Of a DNA stretch of 64,000 nt, positions 1 to 7,763 are shown in pieces. The position numbers and the translations under genes were made by a program. Origin of the DNA: AP-15 sp963747735 (lineage in GTDB: Bacteria; Pseudomonadota; Alphaproteobacteria; ATCC43930; CGMCC-115725); the NCBI GenBank assembly GCA_963747735.1, contig CAVVGE010000008.1, positions 1 through 64,000 on the forward strand, written 5' to 3'. A model generated the notes under the pieces. That model was given only the letters and a program-made list of their open reading frames with translations, was not told where the DNA came from and ran no database searches. How positions within the stretch are numbered: the first letter of the stretch is position 1; every line of letters begins with the position of its first letter.

Positions 1-1229
1 CTGCCGCCGATGTTGCGCATCAGGCTGAAGATCGCCGTCCCCTGGGTCAGCAGGTGCCGCGGCAGGGTCGAAAAGGTGATGATGCTGAGCGGGGTGAAAA
101 CGAGGCCGAGGCCAAAGCCCTGCAATACCCCGGTGCTGATCACCGGGCCCATCCCCATATAGAGCGAGAACCCGGTCATCTGCCACATCGCCACCGCGGT
201 CACCACGAGGCCCACCAGCAGGATCAGCCTTGTGTCGATCCGGCCGGCCATGCGGGCGACGACGATCATCGCGACCATCGTGCCGATGCCGCGGGGTGCC
301 GTGACCAGCCCGGTCGTCAGCACCGGGTAGTTCATCAGGTCTTGCAGCATGGTCGGCAGCAGCGTCATCGTGCCGTAAAGCGGCAGGCCGACCAGAAACA
401 TCAGCACCGTGCCGACCACGCAATTGGCGTCCCTCAACAATTCACGGTTGAGAAAAGAGCGCTCGCCGGCGGTCACCGTGTGGATCACGAACAAATAAAG
501 CGCCAGCCCGGCGAGCGTCGCCTCGATCCATATTTCGGTCGACCCGAACCAGTCCTTCAATTCGCCGCGGTCGAGCAGCATCTGCAACGCGCCGATCGCC
601 AGGCTCAACGTGGCAAAGCCGAACCAGTCGAACGCCTCGCGGTGGCCATGCCGCGTCTCGTGGATAAAGATCATGATGCCGCCGGCCGCGAGGATGCCGA
701 ACGGCACGTTGATAAAAAACACCCAGCGCCAATTGTAGTCGTCGGTCAGCCAGCCGCCCAAGGCCGGGCCGATGATCGGGCCGAGGATGACCCCCATCCC
801 CCACACCGCCATCGCGCGGGCGTGCCGCTCCGGCGGGTTGATCTGCAGCAGCACCGCCTGCGACAACGGCACCAGGGCCGCGCCGCACACCCCCTGGAGC
901 AGGCGAAAGAGCACGAGCTGGGTCAGGCTCGTGGCCGCGCCGCACAGCGCCGAGGCGAGGGTAAATCCGACGACCGAGATGAAGAACACGTATTTGATGC
1001 CGAACCGGCCGGCGAGCCAGCCGGTCAGCGGCGTCATGATCGCGGCGGCGACGATATAGGAGGTGACGACCCAGGCGATCTGGTCCTGCGAGGCCGACAC
1101 ACTGCCTTGCATATGCGGCAAGGCGACATTGGCGATCGTCGTGTCGACCCCCTGCATGAAGGTCGCCAGCATGATCGAGACCGTGATCCAGCCCCGGTTG
1201 AGCACCGGGGCCGGGGCGGCATCGCTCAC
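1..1229 (-). CDS. DHA2-family MFS drug efflux pump, C-terminus cut by the window edge
   Basis: Proton-driven inner-membrane multidrug exporter of the EmrB/QacA (14-helix) group, partner of the adaptor encoded just upstream. About 409 residues are visible; the C-terminal part lies outside the window. The start is a GTG at 1229 that overlaps the TGA of the HlyD gene (GTGA), so translation is coupled. The N-terminus reads into a hydrophobic first helix followed by the motif DTTIANVALPHMQG, which contains the motif D1 Asp of DHA2 pumps, and later GWLAGRFGIK (motif A), a GPIIGPALGGWL motif C and a NWRWVFFINVPFG stretch, all typical of the family. It is closely similar to the pump at 3242-4801, so the two are paralogues. 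The order marR-hlyD-pump on one strand suggests a self-regulated efflux operon. Substrate cannot be told from the sequence. Confidence 0.9.
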   Translation of the reverse strand, partial: MSDAAPAPVLNRGWITVSIMLATFMQGVDTTIANVALPHMQGSVSASQDQIAWVVTSYIVAAAIMTPLTGWLAGRFGIKYVFFISVVGFTLASALCGAATSLTQLVLFRLLQGVCGAALVPLSQAVLLQINPPERHARAMAVWGMGVILGPIIGPALGGWLTDDYNWRWVFFINVPFGILAAGGIMIFIHETRHGHREAFDWFGFATLSLAIGALQMLLDRGELKDWFGSTEIWIEATLAGLALYLFVIHTVTAGERSFLNRELLRDANCVVGTVLMFLVGLPLYGTMTLLPTMLQDLMNYPVLTTGLVTAPRGIGTMVAMIVVARMAGRIDTRLILLVGLVVTAVAMWQMTGFSLYMGMGPVISTGVLQGFGLGLVFTPLSIITFSTLPRHLLTQGTAIFSLMRNIGG

Positions 1230-2401
1230 CGCGCCGCCGTCTGTGCCGGCGCGCCGCCGCCGAGCCATGCAAACAGGTTTTGGATGCGCCCGAGCCACGG
1301 CCGCTGATAGCCGGTATCGACCGCGACCGTGGCGCTCAAGCCGGCATGAAGCGGGGCGTTCGGGTCGAGCTCCTCGAGGCTGAGCCGCACCGGCAGGCGC
1401 TGCACCACCTTGACCCAGTTCCCGGTCGCATTCTCCGCCGGCAGCAGCGCAAAGGTCAGCCCGGTGCCCGGGCTCATGCTCTGCACCTTGGCCTGGAAAT
1501 CGATATCGGGATAGGTATCGACCTCGACCGTCGCCGGTTGGCCGGCGCGCATATGGGTCAGCTCGGTTTCCTTGAAATTCGCCTCGACCCAGATGCGGTC
1601 GGTCGACATCAGCGAGAACAGCGGGATCGAGGCGTTGACATAGTCGCCGACCTGCAATTGCTCGACCTTGGTGACGATGCCGTTCTCGGGTGCCGCGACC
1701 ACCGTGTAGGACAGGTTCAACAGCGCCCGGTCGAGCGCCGCCTGGGCGTGCTGCACCATCGGGTGCTTGGCGACCGGGATGTTGGCGTCACCGCCGAGGG
1801 CTGCGAGCGCGCCGGCAACGTCCTGCTCTTTGGCGGCGAGCTGGTCGCGCGCAAGCTTGTAGGCATGGTGCGTCTGGTCGTATTGCGCCTTTGAGGTGGT
1901 GCCCGATTGCAGCAGCCGCTGCTGGCGCTCGAACTCGCCCTGCTGATAGGTGAGCGTGGTCTGGTTCGCTTGGGCGTCGGCCAGCTTTTGCTGGTAGGTC
2001 GCCTTCATCGCCTCGACCTGGTTCTTGACCGCGGCGAGCTGGGCGCGCGCCTCGTCCACGGCGATGCGGAACGGCCGCTGGTCGAGCCGGAACAGCACCT
2101 GTCCCGCCGTGACCTTCTCGTTGTCGCGGACCTCGATCGCGGCGACGCGGCCGGCGACATCGGTGCTGATCGAGGTCCGCGCCGCCTGGATATAGGCGTC
2201 GTCGGTCGAGACGTAGCGGCCACCGGTCACATACCAATAGCCGGCGACGAGGAGGACGAGCAGCGGCGCCAGCGCCATCAACGGCAGCCGCAGGCGCTGG
2301 CGCAGCGGGCGGCGCCGGCGCGCGAGCGACGGGCGGTCCTCGACGCCGACCCGCAGCGCGCCGAGCGAAGACGGCACGGCTTCCTCCGCCGATGTCGTCA
2401 T
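1226..2401 (-). CDS. HlyD/EmrA-type membrane fusion protein
   Basis: Periplasmic adaptor (391 residues) that links the inner-membrane MFS pump to an outer-membrane channel. A cytoplasmic basic N-terminus is followed by one transmembrane helix at about residues 40-58, then the biotinyl-lipoyl half-motif (STDDAYIQA...STDVAGRVAAIEV), a long alpha-helical hairpin rich in Gln and Ala at about residues 110-210, the second lipoyl half (VVAAPENGIVTKV) and a beta-barrel domain (IWVEANFKETELTHMRAGQPA) typical of EmrA. The frame stays open upstream inside the MarR gene, but the ATG at 2401 is the real start: it overlaps the MarR stop as ATGA and gives the usual adaptor length. The stop overlaps the pump start. 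Operon marR-hlyD-MFS. Confidence 0.93.
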   Translation of the reverse strand: MTTSAEEAVPSSLGALRVGVEDRPSLARRRRPLRQRLRLPLMALAPLLVLLVAGYWYVTGGRYVSTDDAYIQAARTSISTDVAGRVAAIEVRDNEKVTAGQVLFRLDQRPFRIAVDEARAQLAAVKNQVEAMKATYQQKLADAQANQTTLTYQQGEFERQQRLLQSGTTSKAQYDQTHHAYKLARDQLAAKEQDVAGALAALGGDANIPVAKHPMVQHAQAALDRALLNLSYTVVAAPENGIVTKVEQLQVGDYVNASIPLFSLMSTDRIWVEANFKETELTHMRAGQPATVEVDTYPDIDFQAKVQSMSPGTGLTFALLPAENATGNWVKVVQRLPVRLSLEELDPNAPLHAGLSATVAVDTGYQRPWLGRIQNLFAWLGGGAPAQTAAR

Positions 2402-2931
2402 GGCCGGCCCCCGACCAGCGACAAATCGGCCGCGCTCGCCGCCACCCGGCGCTCGGGCGGCCCTGCCGGCGTGTCGAGGTCGTCGAGATCGTCGAGGAGC
2501 GGCACGCGATGCGACAGATTGCCGTGCGCCCGGCGCAGCAGCTCGATCAGCTGATGGCCTTCGGCGTCGGACAGGCCGGCAAAGGATTCGGCGCGCACCT
2601 CGTTCGACAAGTCGAGGATGCGAGCCAGGATCGGGCGCGCCTTGTCGGTCAGCACCAGCCGGCGGGCGCGGCGGTCGCCCGGATCGGGCCGCCGCTCGAT
2701 CCAGCCATCCTCCTCCATCCGGTCGAGCTGCCGGACCAGGGTCATCGGCTTGATTTCCAGAAAATCGGCGAGGCCCGCCTGGTTGATGCCCTCGTTGCGG
2801 GCGAGATAGCCGAGCACCCGGCATTGCGCGCTGGTCAGGCCGAGAAAGAGCAAGGCACGCTGATTGAAGCGCCGCGCGAAAAGCCGCGCCACGTCGTGCA
2901 CGAGAAAGCCAAAGCTGCGGTCGAGGTTCAT
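2398..2931 (-). CDS. MarR-family transcriptional regulator
   Basis: Winged-helix repressor of about 177 residues, probable local regulator of the efflux genes that follow it. The core GLTSAQCRVLGYLARNEG, the recognition helix region (QAGLADFLEIKPMTLVRQLDRME) and the wing (GWIERRPDPGDRRARRL) are canonical MarR features. The start is taken as ATG 2931 (MNLDRSF); a GTG nine codons upstream (2958) is possible, and neither has a good ribosome site. A short inverted TAGG...CCTA repeat lies just upstream. Ligand unknown; families with this layout usually respond to phenolic or lipophilic compounds, which is knowledge of the family, not visible here. Confidence 0.9.
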   Translation of the reverse strand: MNLDRSFGFLVHDVARLFARRFNQRALLFLGLTSAQCRVLGYLARNEGINQAGLADFLEIKPMTLVRQLDRMEEDGWIERRPDPGDRRARRLVLTDKARPILARILDLSNEVRAESFAGLSDAEGHQLIELLRRAHGNLSHRVPLLDDLDDLDTPAGPPERRVAASAADLSLVGGRP

Positions 2932-2961
2932 CCTGCTGCCATCGTCACAAACAACCACCCA

Positions 2962-2979
2962 TAGGTGATAATAAGCCTA
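2962..2979. promoter_or_regulatory. Possible MarR operator upstream of the efflux operon
   Basis: A short inverted repeat, TAGG - 10 bases - CCTA, sits in the AT-rich stretch directly before the marR start. Position fits autoregulation by a MarR dimer, but the arms are only four bases, so it may be chance. Confidence 0.25.
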
Positions 2980-3014
2980 CATATCAAATTTTCGCCGCGA
3001 TTGCATCGCCTGCC

Positions 3015-3052
3015 GCCGCGCGGCTGCCAATCGCGAATTCGATAGCTCGCCG
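3015..3052. repeat. Dispersed short repeat, copy A
   Basis: About 38 bases beginning CGCGCGGCTGCCA and ending in GCTCGCCG. A second copy with a few differences lies at 4899-4937. Both flank the 3242-4801 pump gene in intergenic DNA. Confidence 0.45.
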
Positions 3053-3086
3053 TAGCACCAGGGCGTTTGGCAAACTCCAAAATTGG

Positions 3087-3208
3087 TCATTCCGGGGGGC
3101 GGGCTCCGCCCGCGCGCCCGGAACCCATGCACACCGTCCCGCGATACACTGGCGAACGGCAGTGTTCATGGGTTCCGGGCCTGCCCCGTTGGGGCATCCC
3201 GGAATGAC
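3087..3208. repeat. Large palindromic intergenic repeat element
   Basis: A 122-base imperfect palindrome. The outer arms are GTCATTCCGGG and CCCGGAATGAC, and the inner arms are CCCGGAACCCATG and CATGGGTTCCGGG. Elements of this kind are multi-copy in alphaproteobacterial genomes. It lies downstream of the pump at 3242-4801 and upstream of the marR promoter region. It can form a long cruciform or RNA hairpin and may stop transcription. Confidence 0.8.
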
Positions 3209-3241
3209 ATTTTTGTTGCGAAGGGATTTCTTCACGAGCTC

Positions 3242-4801
3242 TCAGCCGGGGCGGCCGGCCGGCAGGCCCGCGGTTCCCACACGCGGCTCGCCGCGCCGCT
3301 CCGCGCGGGTGCTAATCAGCAGCAAGAGCGGGATCGTGACCGCGACGATCAGCATCATCAGCATAAAGACGTCGATATAGGCGACCATCGACGCCTGGCG
3401 CGTGACCTCGGCGTTGAGCGCGGCGATGCCCGCGGGCGAGGACAGGCTGTAGGGTGCGGACAAATGCGGCGCCTGGGCCATCGGGTTGTCCGGCCGCAGA
3501 TGCTCGACGAGCCGCGAATGCACGATCTGCGTGTTCCGCGCCAGCACCGCCTCGAAGATCGAGATGCCGACGCTGCCGCCGAGGTTGCGCATCAGGCTGC
3601 GGATCGCCGTCCCTTGGGTCAGGATGTGCCGCGGCAGGTTCGACAATGCCAAGGTGTTGAGCGGGACAAAGGTGCAGCCGAGCCCGAACCCTTGCAGGAC
3701 GCCCGAGGTGATGACCGGCGCCATGCCCATTTGCAGCGAGAACCCGGTCATCATCCACAACGAGGCGACGGTCATCAAGAGCCCGGACAGGATGATCAGC
3801 CGGTTGTCGACCCGGTTGATCAGCCGCCCGACCAGAAACATCGCCGCCATCGTGCCGACGCCGCGCGGCGAGGTGATCAGCCCGGTCGTAAACACCGGGT
3901 AATCCATCAGCGATTGCAGCATTGTCGGCAGCAGCGCCAGGGTGCCGCTCAAAATGCCGCCGACAAAAAACATCAGCACGGTCCCGACCGCGAAATTCCG
4001 GCTTTTCAGCAAGTCGCGGTTTAGAAACGAGCGCTCCCCGGCGGTCGCCGTATGCACGATAAAGAGATAGCCGGCGACCAGCGCCACCGCCGCCTCGACC
4101 CAAATCTCGGTCGAGCCGAACCAATCCTTGAGCTCGCCGCGGTCGAGCAGCATTTGAAACACACCGATCGCGATGCTGAGCGTGACAAAGCCGAAGAAAT
4201 CGAAGGCTTCGCGATGCGCATGCCGTGCCTCTCGGATAAAGATCAGGATCCCGAGCGAGGCGATCACGCCGACCGGCAGGTTGATATAGAAAATCCAGCG
4301 CCAGCTATAGTTCTCGGTCAGCCAGCCGCCGATCATCGGCCCAAAGATCGGGCCGAGCATGACCCCGATCCCCCAGACCGCGATCGCCTGCCCGTGCCGC
4401 TCGGGCGGGTTGATCTGCATCAGGACCGATTGCGACAGGGGGACGAGCCCGGCGCCGAAAATCCCTTGCAGGACGCGGAAGAAGACGAGCTCGCCGAGGC
4501 TCGTGGCGCTGCCGCACAGGGCGGACGCCACGGTAAACCCGACGACCGACAGCAAAAACACGTTCTTGATCCCGAACCGCCCGGCGAGCCAGCCGGTCAG
4601 CGGCATCGTGATCGCGGCGGCGACGATGTAGGAGGTCAACACCCAGGCGATCTGGTCCTGCGCGGCCGACAGGCTCCCTTGGATATGCGGCAACGCCACA
4701 TTGGCGATCGTGTTGTCGACGCCCTGCATGATCGTCGCCAGCATGATCGACACGGTGATCGCCCGCCGATTGGCGACCGGATTGCGCGGCGCGCTCCTCA
4801 C
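3242..4801 (-). CDS. DHA2-family MFS drug efflux pump (second paralogue)
   Basis: Complete 519-residue 14-helix major facilitator of the EmrB/QacA type. It has the D1 motif (GVDNTIANVALPHIQG), motif A (GWLAGRFGIKN), motif C (GPIFGPMIGGWL) and the RWIFYINLPVG signature. Start is a GTG at 4801 with a GGAG about ten bases upstream. The protein is clearly related to the pump at 1-1229 over the shared part, pointing to a local duplication, but this copy has no adaptor of its own next to it. It could share the HlyD protein encoded at 1226-2401. Substrate unknown. Confidence 0.92.
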   Translation of the reverse strand: MRSAPRNPVANRRAITVSIMLATIMQGVDNTIANVALPHIQGSLSAAQDQIAWVLTSYIVAAAITMPLTGWLAGRFGIKNVFLLSVVGFTVASALCGSATSLGELVFFRVLQGIFGAGLVPLSQSVLMQINPPERHGQAIAVWGIGVMLGPIFGPMIGGWLTENYSWRWIFYINLPVGVIASLGILIFIREARHAHREAFDFFGFVTLSIAIGVFQMLLDRGELKDWFGSTEIWVEAAVALVAGYLFIVHTATAGERSFLNRDLLKSRNFAVGTVLMFFVGGILSGTLALLPTMLQSLMDYPVFTTGLITSPRGVGTMAAMFLVGRLINRVDNRLIILSGLLMTVASLWMMTGFSLQMGMAPVITSGVLQGFGLGCTFVPLNTLALSNLPRHILTQGTAIRSLMRNLGGSVGISIFEAVLARNTQIVHSRLVEHLRPDNPMAQAPHLSAPYSLSSPAGIAALNAEVTRQASMVAYIDVFMLMMLIVAVTIPLLLLISTRAERRGEPRVGTAGLPAGRPG

Positions 4802-4898
4802 CGCATAAAGGCTCCGTCGCCGGGCCAGGCTGCCCGCTGGTGACGATCAGTCATGCGCAGCGTCATGTAATGGAACAAGCCGGGCTTCGCGCCGGCGC

Positions 4899-4937
4899 CG
4901 CCCGCGCGGCTGCCACTCGCAAACCGGATGGCTCGCC
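4899..4937. repeat. Dispersed short repeat, copy B
   Basis: Partner of the element at 3015-3052: the same CGCGCGGCTGCCA core and a shared GCTCGCCG end with several mismatches between. Found in the gap between the pump and the alcohol dehydrogenase. Confidence 0.45.
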
Positions 4938-5065
4938 GGCCCCGAGCCCGGACGCCGCACGAGCCGGTGCCGCCGTTTCACTCCCCTCCCCGCGACCGCG
5001 AGTGTAGCATGGCGGCCAATCCGATAACGCCATAGCATCCGACAACGCCAGCAGAGGAACGCCCG

Positions 5066-6163
5066 ATGGAAGCCGCCGCCGCCGTCTTTCGCAAGGTGCA
5101 CGAGCCGTTGACGATCGAAGCGATCGAGATCGACCAGCCCTGGGGGCGCGAGGTGCTGGTGCGCACCGCGGCGACCGGCGTGTGCCACAGCGACCTCCAT
5201 GTCGTGGACGGGGTCGGACGCTTTCCGCTCGACCGGCCGATCGTGCTCGGCCACGAGGGCGCGGGTGTGGTCGAAGCGGTCGGCGCCGAGGTCACGACGG
5301 TCAGGCCCGGCGACCATGTCGTCGCCTGCCTTTCCGGGTTTTGCGGCAGCTGCCCGCAGTGTCTCTCGGGCCACCCCAATCTGTGCACCGGCGGTCTCGT
5401 CACCCGCCCCGACAGCGCCGCCCCGCGGCTCTCGCAAGGCGGCGCGCCGTTGCGCCAGTTCATCGGCATTTCGAGCTATGCCGAAAAGATGCTGCTGCAC
5501 GAAAACTCGGTGGTGAAGATCGACCCCGATTTGCCGCTCGACCAGGCCGCCCTCGTCGGTTGCGGCGTCCTGACCGGAGTCGGTGCCGCCTTGCGCAGCT
5601 CGGGGATGCAAGCGGGCCAGACCGTCGCCGTCTTCGGCTGCGGCGGGGTCGGCCTCTCGATCGTCCAGGGGGCGCGGATCGGCGGCGCCCGCCAAATCAT
5701 CGCGATCGACCAGTTCGGCACCAAGCGGCAGCTGGCGATGCGCGTCGGAGCGACGCACTTCGTCAATTCGAGCGAGGACGACCCGGTCAAGGCCGTGCGT
5801 GCGCTGACCGGCGGGCTCGGCGTCGATCACGCCTTCGAGGCGGTCGGCCGGCCCGAGCTTTGCCGCCAGGCGATCGAGAGCCTGGCGATCCGCGGCACCG
5901 CGACGATCGTCGGCGTGTTGCCGCCGGACGCGATGATCGAGTTCCCGTGGATGGCGATCCGCCCCGAATGCAAGGTGCAAACCTCGCGCATGGGCTCGAA
6001 CCGCTTTCGCACCGACATCCCGCTCTATCTCGATTTTTTCCGCCAAGGCCGCCTCGACCTCGACGCGATGGTCACCAAGCGCGGCCGCCTCTCCGACATC
6101 AACGAAGCCTTCCGCGCGATGAAAGCCGGCGAAGTCGCGAGAACGGTGCTGACGTTCGATTGA
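5066..6163 (+). CDS. Zinc-dependent alcohol dehydrogenase (MDR family)
   Basis: Cytoplasmic NAD(P)-dependent oxidation of an alcohol, or reduction of an aldehyde; 365 residues, class I/III-like medium-chain dehydrogenase. The catalytic zinc ligands are present: Cys in GVCHSDLH, His-Glu in LGHEGAG, and Cys in VGCGVLTG. The structural zinc cluster has four cysteines spaced as in the family (FCGSCPQC...NLC). The nucleotide site is GCGGVGLSIVQGA, followed by an Asp (IAIDQFG) that favours NAD. AGAGGA lies eight bases before the ATG. It stands alone between the efflux genes and a low-GC island, so the physiological substrate cannot be inferred. Confidence 0.93.
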   Translation: MEAAAAVFRKVHEPLTIEAIEIDQPWGREVLVRTAATGVCHSDLHVVDGVGRFPLDRPIVLGHEGAGVVEAVGAEVTTVRPGDHVVACLSGFCGSCPQCLSGHPNLCTGGLVTRPDSAAPRLSQGGAPLRQFIGISSYAEKMLLHENSVVKIDPDLPLDQAALVGCGVLTGVGAALRSSGMQAGQTVAVFGCGGVGLSIVQGARIGGARQIIAIDQFGTKRQLAMRVGATHFVNSSEDDPVKAVRALTGGLGVDHAFEAVGRPELCRQAIESLAIRGTATIVGVLPPDAMIEFPWMAIRPECKVQTSRMGSNRFRTDIPLYLDFFRQGRLDLDAMVTKRGRLSDINEAFRAMKAGEVARTVLTFD

Positions 6164-6188
6164 CGGCGGTGTGATAAGCACCCCAGCA

Positions 6189-6232
6189 GGAAGCTGCCGC
6201 AAAGCTCCAAACCGCTCTGGGTGGCGGCTTCC
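6189..6232. terminator. Possible terminator hairpin after the alcohol dehydrogenase
   Basis: GGAAGCTGCC and GGCGGCTTCC form a ten-base stem with one G-T/A-C type mismatch across a 24-base loop, 25 bases after the stop codon. There is no T-run, so it is a weak candidate. Confidence 0.3.
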
Positions 6233-6255
6233 CGTTAGAGCTTCGAGCATGGTGG

Positions 6256-6426
6256 ATGCGTCGAATTCAGCTTTCAGATGGAACTTATGTAAATCCCGCT
6301 GATGTCAGCCGGATTAAAATCGAGAAGCACTTTTTGAGGAAGAAATATTCGGTAAGGCTGTACTCGCGCCAAATGGCCAAAATCGGTGTCATCGCGAATT
6401 CTGGATCTCCCACAGGCCCAATCTGA
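6256..6426 (+). CDS. Small 56-residue protein or broken N-terminus of the GX3-repeat protein
   Basis: An ATG at 6256 opens 56 codons beginning MRRIQLSDGTYVNPADV and including a basic stretch (IEKHFLRKKYSVRLYSRQM) before a TGA at 6426. Composition is low-GC like the two ORFs downstream. It overlaps the start of the GX3-repeat ORF by 41 bases in another frame. The reading looks protein-like, and it may be the original N-terminal domain of that protein separated by a frameshift. No family recognised. Confidence 0.45.
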   Translation: MRRIQLSDGTYVNPADVSRIKIEKHFLRKKYSVRLYSRQMAKIGVIANSGSPTGPI

Positions 6427-6808
6427 GAAGCGACGGGTTCAAAAAGAATTGGAAGAGCGTCACACCGAAATCTCGGCATATGACGAGGGATACAAAGCTG
6501 GTTCAAGCGACGGAACAAAATCCGGCTACTCTAAAGGACACGGCGAGGGCTATCGGCAAGGGCTTGCGGCCGGTCACGAAACGGGTCGCCAGACCGGATA
6601 TAGAAATGGGTTCGGCACCGGCTGGGACGAAGGCTATGAAACAGGCCTAAACGAAGGGATTGCGCAGGGCCAATCCGCTGGCAGAGTTGAGGTACTCGAT
6701 CAACTCGGTCACGAACGGAGCACGCTGATCAACGAGATAAGCTATGGTACGCGCCTTTCCGAGAACTCGCCGGCAATCGATTTTTGCCATGATCAATCTC
6801 ATCGATAG
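6386..6808 (+). CDS. GX3 tetrapeptide-repeat protein
   Basis: A 140-residue ORF (GTG start) of unknown function. Residues 8-30 are charged and likely helical. Residues 35-102 consist of 17 consecutive four-residue units each starting with Gly (GYKA, GSSD, GTKS, GYSK, GHGE and so on to GRVE), a strict G-x-x-x periodicity. Such deca-GX3-like runs are known from Yae1/Lto1-type proteins, where they form packed helices; homology to those is not claimed. G+C is low (29 of 60 bases at 6481-6540) compared with flanking genes, suggesting acquisition by transfer. The 3' end overlaps the alpha-CTD gene by 20 bases, so the two are probably co-translated. Confidence 0.7.
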   Translation: MSSRILDLPQAQSEKRRVQKELEERHTEISAYDEGYKAGSSDGTKSGYSKGHGEGYRQGLAAGHETGRQTGYRNGFGTGWDEGYETGLNEGIAQGQSAGRVEVLDQLGHERSTLINEISYGTRLSENSPAIDFCHDQSHR

Positions 6809-7187
6809 CGTAGTCGGAACGTATTTACCACCAGAACCAGAACCAGAGTTAAACACTGGTTATACTGGTGAAATTGGCAATGATGGACCTGAACCGGCCA
6901 TCGATTTCGCGGACGTGAGGCCGACCGAGTTACCATTCAACAAGAGCTTGCTGCGCAAAGTCGACGAATTAGAATTGTCGGTGCACTCGGCGAATTGCTT
7001 GAAGAACGACAACATTGTTTATATCGGCGATCTGGTACAGAAATCCGACGCCGAGATGCTGCGGACGCCGAATTTGGGACGTAAGTCACTGAACGAGATC
7101 AAGGAGGCGCTGGCGCAGATGGGATTGCATCTCGGGATGGATATCCCGAACTGGCCGCCGGAGAACATCGAGGGGCCGCGCGGATGA
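6789..7187 (+). CDS. Stand-alone RNA polymerase alpha-subunit C-terminal domain protein
   Basis: 132 residues from the ATG at 6789 (a longer frame opens at 6744). The last 75 residues are an almost perfect alphaproteobacterial RpoA C-terminal domain: KVDELELSVHSANCLKNDN, YIGDLVQKSDAEMLRTPNLG, RKSLNEIKEALAQMGLHLG, then the usual PxWPPENIE tail. The N-terminal 50 residues are an acidic, Pro/Glu-rich linker with no alpha-NTD, so it cannot assemble into polymerase by the normal dimer. The residue matching E. coli alpha Arg265, the main UP-element contact, is His here (SVHSANCLK), while Asn268, Cys269, Lys271, Gly296, Lys298, Ser299 and Glu302 equivalents are kept. It could bind DNA or activators and interfere with alpha-CTD contacts. 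Overlaps the GX3 ORF by 20 bases. Confidence 0.85.
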   Translation: MINLIDSVVGTYLPPEPEPELNTGYTGEIGNDGPEPAIDFADVRPTELPFNKSLLRKVDELELSVHSANCLKNDNIVYIGDLVQKSDAEMLRTPNLGRKSLNEIKEALAQMGLHLGMDIPNWPPENIEGPRG

Positions 7188-7190
7188 ACC

Positions 7191-7295
7191 CTATTGATGC
7201 CGCATCACCCGTCGTGGATCGAAGAGGGTGATCGGCTCGCCAACCAGAAGGGCGATCACCGCCGAGGCATCGACGACGATCTCGGTATCATTCAC
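7191..7295 (-). pseudogene. Truncated PIN-domain (VapC-like) toxin
   Basis: A GTG at 7295 follows the antitoxin stop with overlap and opens a frame whose first 20 residues are the PIN N-terminus (EIVVDASAVIALLVGEP, with the first catalytic Asp). After that the sequence stops resembling the family and ends at a TAG at 7191, for only 34 residues against about 130 in VapC. The break lies four bases from the end of the alpha-CTD gene, so the loss probably happened when the low-GC island joined. Confidence 0.7.
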
Positions 7296-7537
7296 GCGCC
7301 GCCTCGGCGCGGCGTTCGTCGATCAATTCCTGCACCAGATCGCGGCCCTTCGGCACATATCGTGCGACGATAGCCTGCGCTTCCCGGATCGCCTGCTCCC
7401 TGCGTGCGCAGCCGCAATTCGCCTTCGCCGACCGCCTCGACCAGCAATTCGTCGCCCGGCTTCAGGCCGGCTGCGGCCCGGCATTCCGCCGGGATCACGA
7501 TCCGGCCCTGCGGATTGATCCGCACCCGCGAGGCCAT
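7288..7537 (-). pseudogene. AbrB/VapB-type antitoxin with a frameshift
   Basis: The ATG at 7537 (GAGAAG upstream) starts a SpoVT/AbrB swapped-hairpin domain: MASRVRINPQGRIVIPAECR, then AGLKPGDELLVEAVGEGELRLRT. At about 7401 one extra base shifts the frame. Reading on in the next frame gives the expected toxin-binding tail REQAIREAQAIVARYVPKGR and ELIDERRAEAARE, ending at a TGA at 7288. Restoring one base gives a normal 80-residue antitoxin. With the toxin also truncated, this is a dead module, although a sequencing indel could explain the antitoxin part. Confidence 0.75.
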
Positions 7538-7763
7538 CACACGCTTCTCGTGCAATGTGACGACTCGCCTCCATATCAGCGCACGATCGGCATGTGTCAA
7601 TTTCCCGCGCCCGGTTCCACCGCGCCGCGAAAGAGATGCCCGGCACCCACAAGGCCGCAACGGGGTTGAGCCGATGCGAAAATTGGGCTGAACTCTCCAA
7701 ACCGAAAGCGCGGCCGGTCGCGTCGCGAGCACACCCGATCATACCGTCGAGGGAGAGACTGCC

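Noticed and set aside
54..1307. 417-codon rightward open frame
   Set aside because: Antisense to the conserved efflux pump; His/Arg/Gln-rich text typical of the complement of G+C-rich genes.
2402..2824. Upstream extension of the HlyD frame
   Set aside because: Overlaps MarR in another frame; ATG 2401 has the ATGA coupling.
6285..6518. 77-codon leftward frame
   Set aside because: Opposite the GX3 ORF and the 56-codon frame; no features.
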